Part shown: in pieces, positions 54,790-64,000 of the stretch
Layout: every line of letters begins with the position of its first letter
How positions within the stretch are numbered: the stretch's first letter is position 1
Assembly: GCF_001704415.2 (NCBI RefSeq)
Contig: NC_030813.1
Coordinates: forward strand, 14,960,001 to 15,024,000
Source of the DNA: Capra hircus
Lineage: Eukaryota > Chordata > Mammalia > Artiodactyla > Bovidae
Length of the DNA: 64,000 nucleotides
Reading direction: 5' to 3'
Made by a program: the position numbers and the translations under genes
The notes under the pieces: generated by a model
The model's input: the letters and a program-made list of their open reading frames with translations, nothing else
Database searches by the model: none
What the model was told of the DNA's origin: nothing

Positions 54790-55060
54790 GTCTAGCCAAA
54801 AAATTCAAAGGCGAACCATAAGTAACGCTGTTTGCCGCTACGCCCTTGGGAGGCAGCACCACAGCATTTCACGTTACTGTAAACGTTACTCTGTTCACTT
54901 AGTTCTTTGTTGGAATAATCAGTTATGAATTATTCCTCTGAAATAGAAAATAAACAATTCAATAGTGCCTTTAAAGTTATTTATATCATTTATAAGAGTA
55001 CTGGCTATCCGATAGTATGATGGCATTTATAAATAAGCATTTAGAAAAAACTAACAGTAC
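54790..55060. other. Candidate conserved non-coding element
   Basis: A run of retained CpGs (AAGGCGAACC, AGTAACGCTG, TTGCCGCTACGCCC, TTTCACGTTACTGTAAACGTTAC, TATCCGATAG) in AT-rich DNA with no repeat identity. It is followed by AATCAGTTATGAATTATTCC homeodomain-like text. Inference from base composition only. Confidence 0.32.
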
Positions 55061-55069
55061 TCAAAGGAA

Positions 55070-55775
55070 GAAATTATTTCAGAAGTAATTATGAATCTCG
55101 TTTCTGTTTCACCTTCCCCATATAAAATAAATTTGATGGTGACCATTGTAGGTCTTACAACAGTTTCACTTCCAGATCCATGAATAGAGATGGTAGCAGT
55201 TTCAGAAAAATTGTACTGGATGAAAAAAAATGAAATAAATTTTCAAAGAAGCAGCCAACCTTCAAGCAAAACGTAAGACTCATATAAATACAGAAAAACA
55301 AATTCTAAGCTGATACCAAGCATGTTTCTTCAGCATATAAAGAGTTCTGAGAGTTATAAGAAAATCTGATTTCACATTTTTAAAGTAGGTAGCACACTTA
55401 AAGGGTGAAATTGTAGAAGTCTCACCAGCTTGTCCAATCTCCACACTTTCACTTCTCCAAAAAAAAATCCTATCACTAGTAGTTTAGGCAATCGGCAATA
55501 TAAATAGCAGGAAGGTCATAAGAAAATAAAAATGTAATTCTACCATCCCTCATTTGCCCTCCTTCTATTCTAAAAGTAACTTCTTCCAAGGTGATGCTGG
55601 GAAATAAATGAGACCTGAACAATAACATTAATTTGTGCTTTGTAATTACCTGAAGGAAATGTGTTCTCTGGATGTACACACACATTGATGTGTACACACA
55701 TTGATTTGACTAGATAATAACAACACAAGTTAAAACTTTTTAGACCACAATCTAATAATACATGTACATTTCATT
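55070..55775. other. Unassigned sequence
   Basis: No repeat recognised. The 73-codon frame at 55476 on the minus strand has no known motif. A small ACACATTGATGTGTACACACATTG near-duplication lies at 55678-55703. Confidence 0.4.
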
Positions 55776-55822
55776 TCTTTTTTAATTGAAGTAAAGTTGA
55801 TTTATTGCATTAATTTAAGATG

Positions 55823-56369
55823 TTCAGTTCAGTTCAGTCGTTCAGTCATGTCCGACTCTTTGCGACCCCATGAATCACAGGACGCCAGGCCTCCCTGTCC
55901 ATCACCAACTCCCGGAGTTCACTCAGACTCATGTCCATCGAGTCAGTGATGCCATCCAGCCACCTCATCCTCTGTCGTCCCCTTCTCCTCCTGCCCTCAA
56001 TCCCTCCCAGCATCAGAGTCTTTTCCAATGAGTCAGCTCTTTGCATGAGGTGGCCAAAGTATTGGAGTTTCAGCTTTAACATCATTCCCTCCAAAGAAAT
56101 CCCAGGGCTGATCTCCATCAGAATGGACTGGTTGGATCTCCTTGCAGTCCAAGGGACTCTCAAGAGTCTTCTCTAGCACCACAGTTCAAAAGCATCAATT
56201 CTTCAGTGCTCAGCCTTCTTCACAGTCCAACTCTCACATCCATACATGACCACTGGAAAAACTATACCCTTGACTAGATGGACCTTTGTTGGCAAACAAA
56301 GTAATGTCTCTACTTTTCAATATGCTATCTAGGTTGGTCATAACTTTCCTTCCAAAGAGTAAGCATCTT
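55823..56369 (-). mobile_element. BovB LINE 3' end, antisense
   Basis: Reversed tail TTCAGTTCAGTTCAGTCGTT, ORF2 C-terminus and end near TAAGCATC. TTAATTTAAGATG (55810-55822) and TTAATTTAAGGTG (56370-56382) form a 12/13 TSD in L1 sequence. The 105-codon reversed frame (from 56163) keeps GRRRRGRQRMRWLDGITDSM, the basic C-terminal end of ORF2. Confidence 0.92.
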
Positions 56370-56407
56370 TTAATTTAAGGTGTACAGTATAGCAATTCAA
56401 TAGTTTT

Positions 56408-56605
56408 ATAATGGTAAAGAATCTACCTGCAATGCGGAGACCTGGGTTTGATCCCTGGGTTGGGAAGAGCTGCTGGAGGAGGGCACGGCAACCTACTCTA
56501 GTATTCTTCCCTGGTGAATCTCCATTAACAAAGTAGCCTGGCAGGCTACCGTCCATAGGGTCACAAAGAGTTGGACATGACTGAGCAACTTAGCACACAC
56601 ACACA
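56408..56605 (+). mobile_element. Bov-tA SINE, sense, 5'-truncated, CA tail
   Basis: Starts at GGTAAAGAATCTACCTGCAA within the head. B-box GGTTTGATCCCTGGGTTGGG, Bov-A body with CTGGAGGAGGGCACGGCAAC, end GACTGAGCAACTTAGCACAC plus CA tail. The nearby TAGTTTTATAA/AAGTTATTATAA pair is a weak TSD candidate. Confidence 0.88.
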
Positions 56606-56641
56606 TACTAAGTTATTATAAAAGACTGACTATACTCCTTG

Positions 56642-56900
56642 CATGCTGTGTCCAACCCTTTATGACCCTATGGATTATAGCCTGTCAGGCTCCTCTGTCC
56701 ATGGGATTCTCTAGGCAAGAATACTGGAGTGGGTTGCCATGACCCCTTCCGGGGGATCTTCCCAATCCAGGGATTGAAACTGCCTCTCTTAAATCTACTC
56801 ACTCTTTACCACTAGCACCACCTGGGAAGCCCTAGGATTGAACCTGGGTCTCCTGCACTGCAGGCAGTTTCTTTATCATCTGAGCCACCAGGGAAGCCCC
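56642..56900 (-). mobile_element. Double-headed Bov-tA SINE, antisense
   Basis: After the Bov-A body the reversed head ends CACCTGGGAAGCCC at about 56832. A second reversed head then follows directly (TAGGATTGAACCTGGGTCTC to GAGCCACCAGGGAAGCCCC, 56833-56900). ATACTCCTTG (56632-56641) and ATAATCCTTG (56901-56910) flank the whole unit, so both heads appear to have inserted together. The inner head is of the GCTAGTGGTAAAG type and the outer of the CTCAGATGATAAAG type. Confidence 0.85.
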
Positions 56901-57061
56901 ATAATCCTTGGGCTATACCATATATACTTGTGACATATTTATTTATTTAGTTAGTTTATACAAAAATCTTAATTTACATACATCTTCTTAATAGAAGTAC
57001 AATTTGATTTTATTATCCTTTGTCTTAATTCTTAAAGAAATGGGAGAATTCATCAAGAATT

Positions 57062-58093
57062 CAAGAATGTGGAAAATTCTTCAAGAGATGACAGACTACC
57101 TTATCTGCCTCCTGAGAAATCTGTATGCAGGTCAAGAAGCAACATTTAGAACCGGACATGGAACAACAGACTAGTTCCAAATTGGTAAAGGAGTACATCA
57201 AGGCTGTACATTGTCACCCTGCTTATTTAACTTATATGGAAAGTACATCATGAGAAATGCTGGACTATATGAAACACAAGCTGGAATCAAGATTGCCGAG
57301 ACAAATATCAATAATCTCAGATATGCAGATGACACCAAACTTATGGCAGAAAGTGAAGAGGAACTGAAGAGCTTCTTGGTGAAAGAGGAGAGTGAAAAAT
57401 CTGGCTTAAAACTAGACACTCAAAAAACTAAGACCATGGCATCCATTCCCATCACTTCACTGCAAATATATGGGGAAATAATGGAAACAGTGAAAGACTG
57501 TATTTTCTTGGGCTCCAAAATCACTGCAGATGGTGATTGTAGCCATGAAATTAAAAGACGTTTGCTCCTTGGAATAAAAGTTATGACCAACCTAGACAGC
57601 ATATTAAAAAGCAGAGACATTACTTTGTCAACAAAAGTCCATCTAGTCAAAGCTATGGTTTTTCCAATAGTCTTATATGGATGTGAGAGTTGGACTATAA
57701 AGAAAGCTGAGCACTAAAGAACTGATGCTTTTGAACTGTGATGCTGCAGAAGACTCTTGAGAGTTCCTTGGACTTCAAGGAGATCCAACCTGTCCATCCT
57801 AAAGGAAATCAGTCCTGAGTATTCATTGGAAGGACTGATGCTAAAGCTGAAACTCCAATACTCTGGCCACCTGATACAAAGAAGTGACTCACTGGAAAAG
57901 ACCCTGATGCTGGAAAAGATTGAGGGCAGAAGAAAGGGATGACAGAGGATGAGATGGTTGGATGGCGTCACTGACTCGATGGACATGAATTTGAGCAAAT
58001 TCTGGGAGTTGGTGATGGACAGGGAAGCCTGGCATGCTGCAATCCATGGGGTCACAAAGAGTCGGACATGACTGAGTGACTGAACTGAACTGA
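57062..58093 (+). mobile_element. BovB LINE, 5'-truncated, sense
   Basis: Starts in RT (TGTGGAAAATTCTTCAAGAG ATG) and ends TGACTGAACTGAACTGAG. About 1.03 kb. Left boundary by homology only; CATCAAGAAT/CATCAAAATA near the ends is a weak TSD candidate. TAG at 57172 and TAA at 57715 interrupt ORF2. Confidence 0.9.
57211..57717 (+). pseudogene. BovB RT palm B/C and C-terminal fragment
   Basis: A 168-codon frame beginning in palm-B (SPCLFNLYGKYIMRN), with NLRYADDTKLMAES (YADD intact), a two-residue deletion after EEELKSFLV, GSKITADGDCSHEIKRR and YGCESWTIKKAEH. It stops at TAA just after. No palm-A or endonuclease. Confidence 0.87.
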
Positions 58094-58258
58094 GAACATC
58101 AAAATATCAGTTCTTTGGTTCTCCAATACAATTTTGAATTCACAAAAGAAATTTAGAGGGTTTGGATGAAAGTAGTTTTTATCTGGAATTAGCAAAATAA
58201 TTCTTTTCACTTGCTCATGATTCAATTCATATCAATAAAAATTTAATTTATTGATAAT

Positions 58259-58574
58259 CAATTCAGTTCAGTATTTCAGTCATGTTCAACTCTTTGCAAC
58301 CCCATGGACTGCAGCACGCCAGGCTTCCCTGTCCATCATCAACTCCCAGAACTTGCTCAAACTCATGTCCATCAAGTCGGTGATGCCATCCAACTATCTC
58401 ATCCTCTGTCGTCCCCTTCTCCTCCCACCTTCAATCTTTCCCAGTATCAGAGTCTTTTCCAATGAGTCAGTTCTTCACATCAGGTGGCCAAAGTATTGGA
58501 GTTTCAACTCAGCATCAGTCCTTCCAATGAATATCCAGGACTGATTTCCTTAAAGATTGACTGGTTGCATCGGC
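58259..58574 (-). mobile_element. BovB LINE 3' end, antisense
   Basis: Reversed tail ATTCAGTTCAGTATTTCAGT, then the ORF2 C-terminal region to AAGATTGACTGG. TTATTGATAAT (58248-58258) and TTATTGACAAT (58575-58585) form a 10/11 TSD. Its 3' end faces that of the preceding copy across 165 bp. Confidence 0.92.
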
Positions 58575-58589
58575 TTATTGACAATACAT

Positions 58590-58880
58590 CACACAATATA
58601 CTAACATTTATTCTTTTAACTATGGCCTCAGCTACAAAATAGAAATAACCATTTTCAGAATCTGAAAATTTTTATCTTTGTGAATTTTATTATTTATTAT
58701 TATAAAATAGCTTTATATAGTTAAATGCTTCAGCATGTCAAAAGAATTTACATATATATTTTATTATATATTTATTTATTTATATATATGTAATAAATAT
58801 ATATTTTTTATATGTAATAAATATACATTTATATTATACATTTTTTTATTTCATTGGATAGTGGAAGATCCCTTCACATT
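58590..58880. other. AT-rich tract, unassigned
   Basis: Includes TATATATTTATTTATTTATATATATG-like low-complexity DNA at 58745-58850. No gene. Confidence 0.5.
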
Positions 58881-58884
58881 AGGT

Positions 58885-59010
58885 AAAACAGATGTTATCA
58901 CCATTTTGTAGGTAAAGAAGTTGAGACAGAAGCAAAGGATCTTGCCCAAGAATACGTAACAAGCTTTGGATGCTAACTAAAAATAGGACCCAGTATCCTG
59001 GCAATCAGTC
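58885..59010 (+). repeat. MIR SINE fragment, sense
   Basis: ATCACCATTTTGTAGGTAAA GAAGTTGAGAC, CTTGCCCAAGAATACGTAAC and GGACCCAGTATCCTGGCAAT correspond to the MIR core and 3' half in order. Confidence 0.65.
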
Positions 59011-59194
59011 AGCATCCATGCATTGACTGATGGAAGTTGTCATCCTGCTAGGGCAAAAGTTAATTGTTCATTTTAATCAGTTTAGTGATTTATCAGTCAT
59101 AGTTTAATCACTTTAAGAATTTAAAAATATAAACAAGTGAATCTACAGGTTCCTGAGAGCTTGAAAAGAAACTGGGCTGAAGTAAACATGATCC

Positions 59195-59800
59195 AAAAGG
59201 ATGCATGAACCCCAGCATCCATTGCAGCACTGTTTACAAAAGCCAAGACATGGGAGCAGCCTAAATGCCCACTGATAGACGAATGGATGAAGAAGATACG
59301 GCACGTATATATAACGGTATATTACTCAGCCGCAAAAAGAGAACAAAATCATGCCATTTACAGCAACATGGATGGACCGAGAGAATGTCACGCTGAGTGA
59401 AGTGAGTCAGACACAGAAAGACAAATATTGTGTGATGTCTCTTATTTTGGAATCTTAAAAAAAAATGATAGAAATGAACTTATTTATGAAACAGAGACAG
59501 ACTCATTTCACTTAGAGAATGAACTTTGATTACCAGGGCGGCAGAGGGGGCAGGGACAGTTAGAGATTTGGGGATAGGCATGTATATGTCGCTATATTTC
59601 AAATGGATCGCCAACAAAGACCCACTGTAAAGCACAAGGACTCTGCTCCAAATTCTGTAATAATGTAGAAGGGAAAAGAATTTGAAAAAATACACATATG
59701 TTTATGTATACTTGAATCACTTTATCGGACACCAGAGACTAACACAATATTGTTCATCAGCTATATGCCAATACAAAATAAAAACTTAAAAGAGAGAGAA
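59195..59800 (+). mobile_element. L1 3' end, sense
   Basis: End of ORF2 and 3' UTR: CCAGCATCCATTGCAGCACT, CCAAGACATGGGAGCAGCCT, CCACTGATAGACGAATGGAT, TGAGTGAAGTGAGTCAGACA, then GACACCAGAGACTAACACAA and TATGCCAATACAAAATAAAA. Less diverged than the L1M pieces, so a ruminant-age L1. It ends in an A/GA-rich tail. No TSD found. Confidence 0.88.
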
Positions 59801-59959
59801 AGAGAGAAAATAGGTTTCCATATGAGACACTGCTGCAGAATAAGTCCCAAGTGACCAGAAAGAGAAAATGCACCCCCACCTTTACTTTTACAGGATTCTC
59901 AAGTTCCATTTTACAGAAACTTATGCTAAATAAAAATTGTATTGCACCTAGATTGACCA

Positions 59960-60088
59960 CTGCTGCTGCTAAGTCACTTCAGTCGTGTCTGACTCTGTGC
60001 GACCCCCTGGACTGCAGCCTACCAGGCTCCTCCGTCCATGGGATTTTCCAGGCAAGAGTACTGGAGTGGGGTGCCATTGCCTTCTCTG
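59960..60088 (-). mobile_element. BOV-A2 monomer, antisense, perfect TSD
   Basis: CTGCTGCTGCTAAGTCACTT to GGGGTGCCATTGCCTTCTCT G. Perfect 10 bp TSD AGATTGACCA (59950-59959 and 60089-60098). Confidence 0.94.
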
Positions 60089-60098
60089 AGATTGACCA

Positions 60099-60460
60099 TA
60101 GTGCGAGAATTTTTCACATTTTTCAAAGGAAGGAACTCTTAGAACACGGAGGGGTACTGGCAGACAGCATCTCTTGTGACTTTAGCAAGGCTTTTGATGT
60201 GGCCCTGCATGATAGAGTCATCAACGAACTGGAAAGAGTCTGGGTCCCCCAAGTGAACCACAGCTGCACAGTTAATAAGTGGTTATCACTGGCTCAGTGT
60301 CAACTGGGTGGGAAATGAATAGAAAATCCCAAATGTAAATTTGTTTAACATTTGCCATCAGTGACCTAGAGAAATGGAGAGCTTATTTAAGTTTGCAGCT
60401 GGATAAGATAAATGTCTTTTCTGGCAGTAAAAATCTCAAAAATGAAGAGAAGACACAAAA
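60099..60460 (+). repeat. CR1/L3 LINE reverse transcriptase relic, sense
   Basis: A frame reads SISCDFSKAFDVALHDRVIN then ELERVWVP, the CR1/Jockey-type palm-A motif (DFSKAFD...H) shared with L3 elements. Downstream text GTTAATAAGTGGTTATCACT GG, TTTAACATTTGCCATCAGTG ACC and AGTTTGCAGCTGG follows L3 order. The second catalytic block and the rest are decayed. The open frame (59851-60318) also runs through the BOV-A2, which is coincidental. Confidence 0.72.
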
Positions 60461-60464
60461 TAGA

Positions 60465-60855
60465 ATCAGAATTCCACCTATCTTTAATTGGGAAGAAAAA
60501 TAGTGGGAAAAATCAAGATCAATAAAACTAAGAGCAATAGAGTATCTTTGAAAAAAGTGATTATTAGACTATATTAATAGAATGAAAAATTACGGCAATT
60601 GTTTGACCTTTTGATGTCTGCTTCCATAACCCAAGTTCACAGCGGGTGCACACACTGACGAAACACACACACCCACAAAACACACACAGTGTGCCAAAAA
60701 GAAATAGTATTCAGACGGAAAAAATTCTGGTGGATGCCTAGTGTTCTGTATAGAAACTTTTCTTTAGACAGACTTAGAAATTTCTAGCAAAAGAATAAAG
60801 TAGACTTGTTCTCGTTCTTGTTCTTGTTGTGTGTATCTAATACAGGCTATTTGTT
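60465..60855. other. Unassigned sequence, degenerate CA tract
   Basis: May contain more decayed L3. An interrupted (CA)n lies at 60648-60690. Nothing else recognised. Confidence 0.4.
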
Positions 60856-60860
60856 TTACG

Positions 60861-61063
60861 AGGACTGCCCTGGTGGCTCAGTGGTGAGAAATCCGCCTGC
60901 CAATGCAGGAGACGCAGGTTTGATCGCTGGGTCAGGAAGATCCCATGGAGAAGGAAAAGGCAACCTGCTCCAGTACTCTTGCCTGGAAAATTCCATGGAC
61001 AGAGGAGCCTGGTAGGCTATAGTCCATGGGGTCACAAAAGAGCCAGACACAACTTAATAGGAC
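60861..61063 (+). mobile_element. Bov-tA SINE, sense
   Basis: Head GAGGACTGCCCTGGTGGCTC, B-box GGTTTGATCGCTGGGTCAGG, Bov-A body, end AGCCAGACACAACTTAATAG. No firm TSD. Confidence 0.9.
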
Positions 61064-61069
61064 AACAGC

Positions 61070-62270
61070 AAAAACATATGCTTTATAAAGTTGCACTGTC
61101 CCTGGAGTAAAACAAAAGGATGAGAAGTGGGGGAGGACATTGTTATTTTTTCTTTTATTAATAAAAAGACATATTTAAAACACTAAGTGATCAGGCCAAT
61201 ATCATGCAGGGAATAAGTTACATAACAGTTTAAAAATAAAATTAAAAATTTGGTTAATGGTACGGTTATGCTTCTCACCTGGACAGTTCTGCCTTCTCTA
61301 TTTAGACTTCTTCTAATACAGATCTTTGAAAACAATGCAAAATGTTTGAAAATGACAAGACTCAAGCCATGAAATAGAATCAGTGATAGAGAAAACTAAA
61401 TCACATCGTGTTGAAAACTTTTCTCTCTAAATTTGCAGATGTTAAAAAATGAAAGCATTTCATTGTCTATTGGCCTAAGTTCTTTTTCCTAAGAATTTCC
61501 ACAAAGATTTTAGATGAAACACTCCTATAAATGTAGTATCAATTGTATGTAATATCAATTGAGATTGTGGTAATATCCTGAAGTTCATATGGAAAGGGCA
61601 AACAATAACGTCTTTTATTTTAAAAAATCAATTTTTGCTCATAGGTAGGATTTTGCTATTTGAAAAGGGAGAGCAAAAGGACAGTGTATATATTCTTTAT
61701 CTCTGTCACCCTCTGTCATGAACTAGGAGAAATGTAACATTTCTCTAAAACAGTATTCTCTTTGCTCCCTCATCCAACACCAAGACAGATACTGTACAAT
61801 GAGCAGAAGTTTAAGAAAACAATGCAGAATTGATCAAGTCATTATATGTAATCGCTTGGAAGGAACAGTTTATATCTGTGCATGGTTTCCATGGACTAGC
61901 CTACTTAAAAATTACCCACTTAGTTTGAAGGTACATATGTAATCTGAGATGAAACATCCCTTTTCCTTTGACCTTTCAAATATGCTCATTTTAAAACAGA
62001 TCTTATATAATGTTCCATGCATGTGTGTATGTGTCTGCCTGTGCATTTGTGTGGAGATATATATGATCTTCTTTGATTTACCATAGGGCTGTGTCCTCAT
62101 AAACATCATAAATTGAAAATATTTTAAGTGGAAAATGCATTTAAAACACTTAACTTACCAAACATCACCACTGAGCCTACCTTAAATGTGCTCAGAATGC
62201 TTACTTTAGCTTATAATTAAGTAAAATCATTAAACACAAAACATTTTATAATGAAGTGTTGAATATTTCA
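61070..62270. other. Unassigned AT-rich sequence
   Basis: 1.2 kb without recognised repeats or exons. TATCAATTG occurs twice near 61540-61562. Confidence 0.4.
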
Positions 62271-62283
62271 TGTAATTTATTGA

Positions 62284-62500
62284 GTGAAAGTGGAAGTGTT
62301 AGTTGCCTAGTCATGTCTGACTCTTTGCAACCCCATTGACTGTAGCTCACCAGACTCCTCTGTCCGTGGGATTTTCCAGGCAAGAATACTGGAGGGGAGA
62401 TCCAGTCCCTCCTCCAGGGAATCTTCCTGTCCCAGGGATCGAACCCAGGTCTCCTATACTGCAGGCAGATTCTTTACCATCTGAGCCACCAGGGAAGCCC
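62284..62500 (-). mobile_element. Bov-tA SINE, antisense
   Basis: GTGAAAGTGGAAGTGTTAGT tail region, Bov-A body, reversed B-box GGGATCGAACCCAGGTCTCC, and head end GAGCCACCAGGGAAGCCC. AATTTATTGA (62274-62283) and AAGTTATTGA (62501-62510) form a 9/10 TSD. Confidence 0.93.
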
Positions 62501-62514
62501 AAGTTATTGAATAC

Positions 62515-63200
62515 TCTACTGAAAATGAAAAAACAGAATAGTTATATGGGGACAGAATGGATGTAAATGTATTGGTTGTTTACCCTCTTGAACATATGGC
62601 TGACTGGGAGCTTCAACTGCCCTGCCCAGTATCACAAAAGCATCATATGCATATCACTAGACCAGGAAAAGATCAAAATTCAAGTTCAGTTTTTACTGAA
62701 TGTATATTGCTTTCACACCATGGTAAAGCTAAAAAAAAAATTGTAAGTTGAACTATTGTAAGTCTGGGACAGTCTGTATTTACCTAACGTATGTGTGAAA
62801 AACAAGGATACTCCTTTACTACTGTTTTGCTTTCTTCCATATAATTAGCCAATCTCTGACTTTAGATCTTTGGTTGGGAGTCCAGAATTTAAATTTTAAA
62901 AGTTTTGTTTAAATTAAAATTTTAACTTGGATTTTAGTAGTGTATCTATGTAATTACATAGAAGAAATTAAGTGCTTTTAGGACAACTGCAATTAATGGA
63001 AGTTTACTAATTTTAACTGATTATTTCATGACAAACTTTAAAGAAAGGCAGCAATGAAAATTTGCAAATACTGGGATTATCCTGAAACTTTTTTAACTTT
63101 TTTAATTGAAGAATTTGCAAAAGACAAATGTTGTGAAAATTTTTTAATGGAGCATGAAATGCCATATCATATCACATCACAATAATTTTCTAAATCTCTC
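62515..63200. other. Unassigned AT-rich sequence
   Basis: No repeat or exon recognised. Confidence 0.4.
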
Positions 63201-63210
63201 ATCAAAGTAT

Positions 63211-63485
63211 CAGAGAAGGCAATGGCAACTCACTCCAGTACTCTTGCCTGGAAAATGCCATGGTTGGAGGAGGCTGGTAGGATGCTGTCCATGGGGTCAT
63301 GAAGAGTCGGACACGACTGAGTGACTTCGCTTTCACTTTTCACTTTCATGCATTGGAGAAGGAAATGGCAACCCACTCCAGTGTTCTTGCCTGGAGAATC
63401 CCAGGGACAGCAGAGCCTGGTGGGCTGCCGTCTATGGGGTCACACAGAGTCGGACATGAATGAAGTAACTTGGCAGCAGCAGCAG
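63211..63485 (+). mobile_element. BOV-A2 dimer, sense, perfect TSD
   Basis: AGAGAAGGCAATGGCAACTC starts unit 1. CTTTCACTTTTCACTTTCAT joins unit 2, ending GAATGAAGTAACTTGGCAGC plus a CAG tail. TSD CATCAAAGTAT (63200-63210 and 63486-63496). Confidence 0.95.
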
Positions 63486-63499
63486 CATCAAAGTATAGA

Positions 63500-63790
63500 A
63501 ACATAGAAATTGTCACGGGTACTAAAACTATGGACCAGTCATTTTCTTCCCAAAAGCAATCATCCCTAAAATCAACTTTGAATATTAAATACATTGCATC
63601 TCTCACTGTAATTCAGTTGATAACTCTGCCACCCTTGATTTTCCTAAGTGCTTCTTTAATCCATTTCTAGCTCTACAAATAGCAACAACCTGTGATTAAA
63701 AACTATGCCAGATTAGAACAAATAAAATTACACTTTTTAAACTTATGTCACTCAAGTTTCAAAGCAAGCTCTCTTCACATTTTGGATTAG
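63500..63790. other. Unassigned sequence
   Basis: No recognised feature. Confidence 0.4.
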
Positions 63791-63792
63791 TT

Positions 63793-64000
63793 CATTCAGT
63801 TCAGTCAGTTCAGTTAAGTCACTCAGTTGTGTCTGACCCTTTGCGACCCCATGAACTGCAGCACGCCAGGCCTCCTTGTCCATCACTAACTCCCAGAGTC
63901 CACCCAAACCCATGTCCATCAAGTCGGTGATCCCATCCAACCATCTCATCCTCTATTGTCTCCTTCTCCTCCTGCCTTCAATCTTTCCCAGCATCAGGGT
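63793..64000 (-). mobile_element. BovB LINE 3' end, antisense, cut by window end
   Basis: Starts with reversed pentamers TTCAGTTCAGTCAGTTCAGT and continues through TGCAGCACGCCAGGCCTCCT to the last base of the window. The true length is unknown. Confidence 0.92.

Larger units (their letters stand above)
55779..56960 (-). repeat. Old L1 3' UTR, antisense, split by three insertions
   Basis: Pieces of one reversed L1 3' UTR are left at 55779-55822 (TTTTTAATTGAAGTAAAGTT GATTTATT), 56370-56407 (AGGTGTACAGTATAGCAATT), about 56611-56641 (TATAAAAGACTGACTATACT CC) and 56901-56960 (GGGCTATACCATATATACTT GTGAC). The pieces are collinear with the ruminant L1 3' end. BovB and two Bov-tA copies fill the gaps. 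Confidence 0.72.

Noticed and set aside
59851..60318. A 155-codon frame as a host gene
   Set aside because: It is made of unassigned sequence, a BOV-A2 in antisense and a CR1/L3 relic joined by chance.
1..64000. A novel multi-gene system
   Set aside because: No host gene cluster, toxin-antitoxin, defence or biosynthetic pattern is present. Recognised coding remnants all belong to LINEs.

Overview
This 64 kb window is nuclear, non-coding DNA from a ruminant, most likely a bovid. Three element classes visible in the sequence place it there. The first is Bov-tA SINEs, with a tRNA-Glu-like head and a Bov-A body. The second is BOV-A2 SINEs, one or two Bov-A units with a (CAG)n/(CTG)n tail. The third is BovB (RTE-type) LINEs ending in an ACTGA/TGAAC pentamer tail. 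Older pan-mammalian repeats (L2, MIR, CR1/L3, L1M, MER5A, MER20, probable MaLR-type LTRs) lie underneath. Cattle, buffalo, sheep and goat cannot be told apart from this alone. I found no convincing host protein-coding exon, tRNA, rRNA or known ncRNA. The only recognisable reading frames of any length are decayed reverse transcriptase/endonuclease pieces of BovB and one relic of CR1/L3. The window therefore looks like a gene desert or a long intron.

Layout. 1-4.07 kb: degraded L2 pieces in consistent order, a Bov-tA interrupted by a BOV-A2 monomer, and a CHR-type SINE. 4.07-12.1 kb: AT-rich and free of recognised ruminant-specific insertions. It holds two short tandem duplications and two CpG-retaining segments that look like conserved non-coding elements. 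12.1-19.2 kb: sparse Bov-tA/BOV-A2, an inverted L2, MIR, an old L1 and an old LTR-like repeat. 19.2-22.3 kb: a BovB with target-site duplications (TSDs), then an old antisense L1 split by a Bov-tA. 22.3-25 kb: repeat-poor, with two candidate regulatory segments. 25-31.6 kb: old L1, MIR, a CA microsatellite and a BOV-A2/Bov-tA cluster. 31.7-44.6 kb: a 3.0 kb antisense BovB and a complete-looking 3.4 kb antisense BovB that carries a second, opposite-strand BovB inside it. MER20, MER5A, L2, ART2, Bov-tA and BOV-A2 copies lie between them. 45-54 kb: a solo ERV LTR (antisense), an old L1, a tiny BovB tail fragment and several SINEs. 55.8-58.6 kb: a stack of BovB and Bov-tA insertions into one old L1, then two BovB 3' ends facing each other as a long inverted repeat. 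59-64 kb: an L1 3' end, a CR1/L3 relic, SINEs, and a BovB that runs off the window edge.

The elements are linked mechanistically. Bov-A units derive from the BovB 3' end, so BovB RT is the presumed driver of Bov-tA and BOV-A2 mobility. Many insertions here show 8-15 bp TSDs that fix their boundaries. Every BovB copy is inactivated by stops, frameshifts, truncation or loss of catalytic residues. I see no new multi-gene system. The points of most interest are the nested and chimeric insertions, the long BovB inverted repeats, and several short CpG-retaining segments that may be conserved enhancers.
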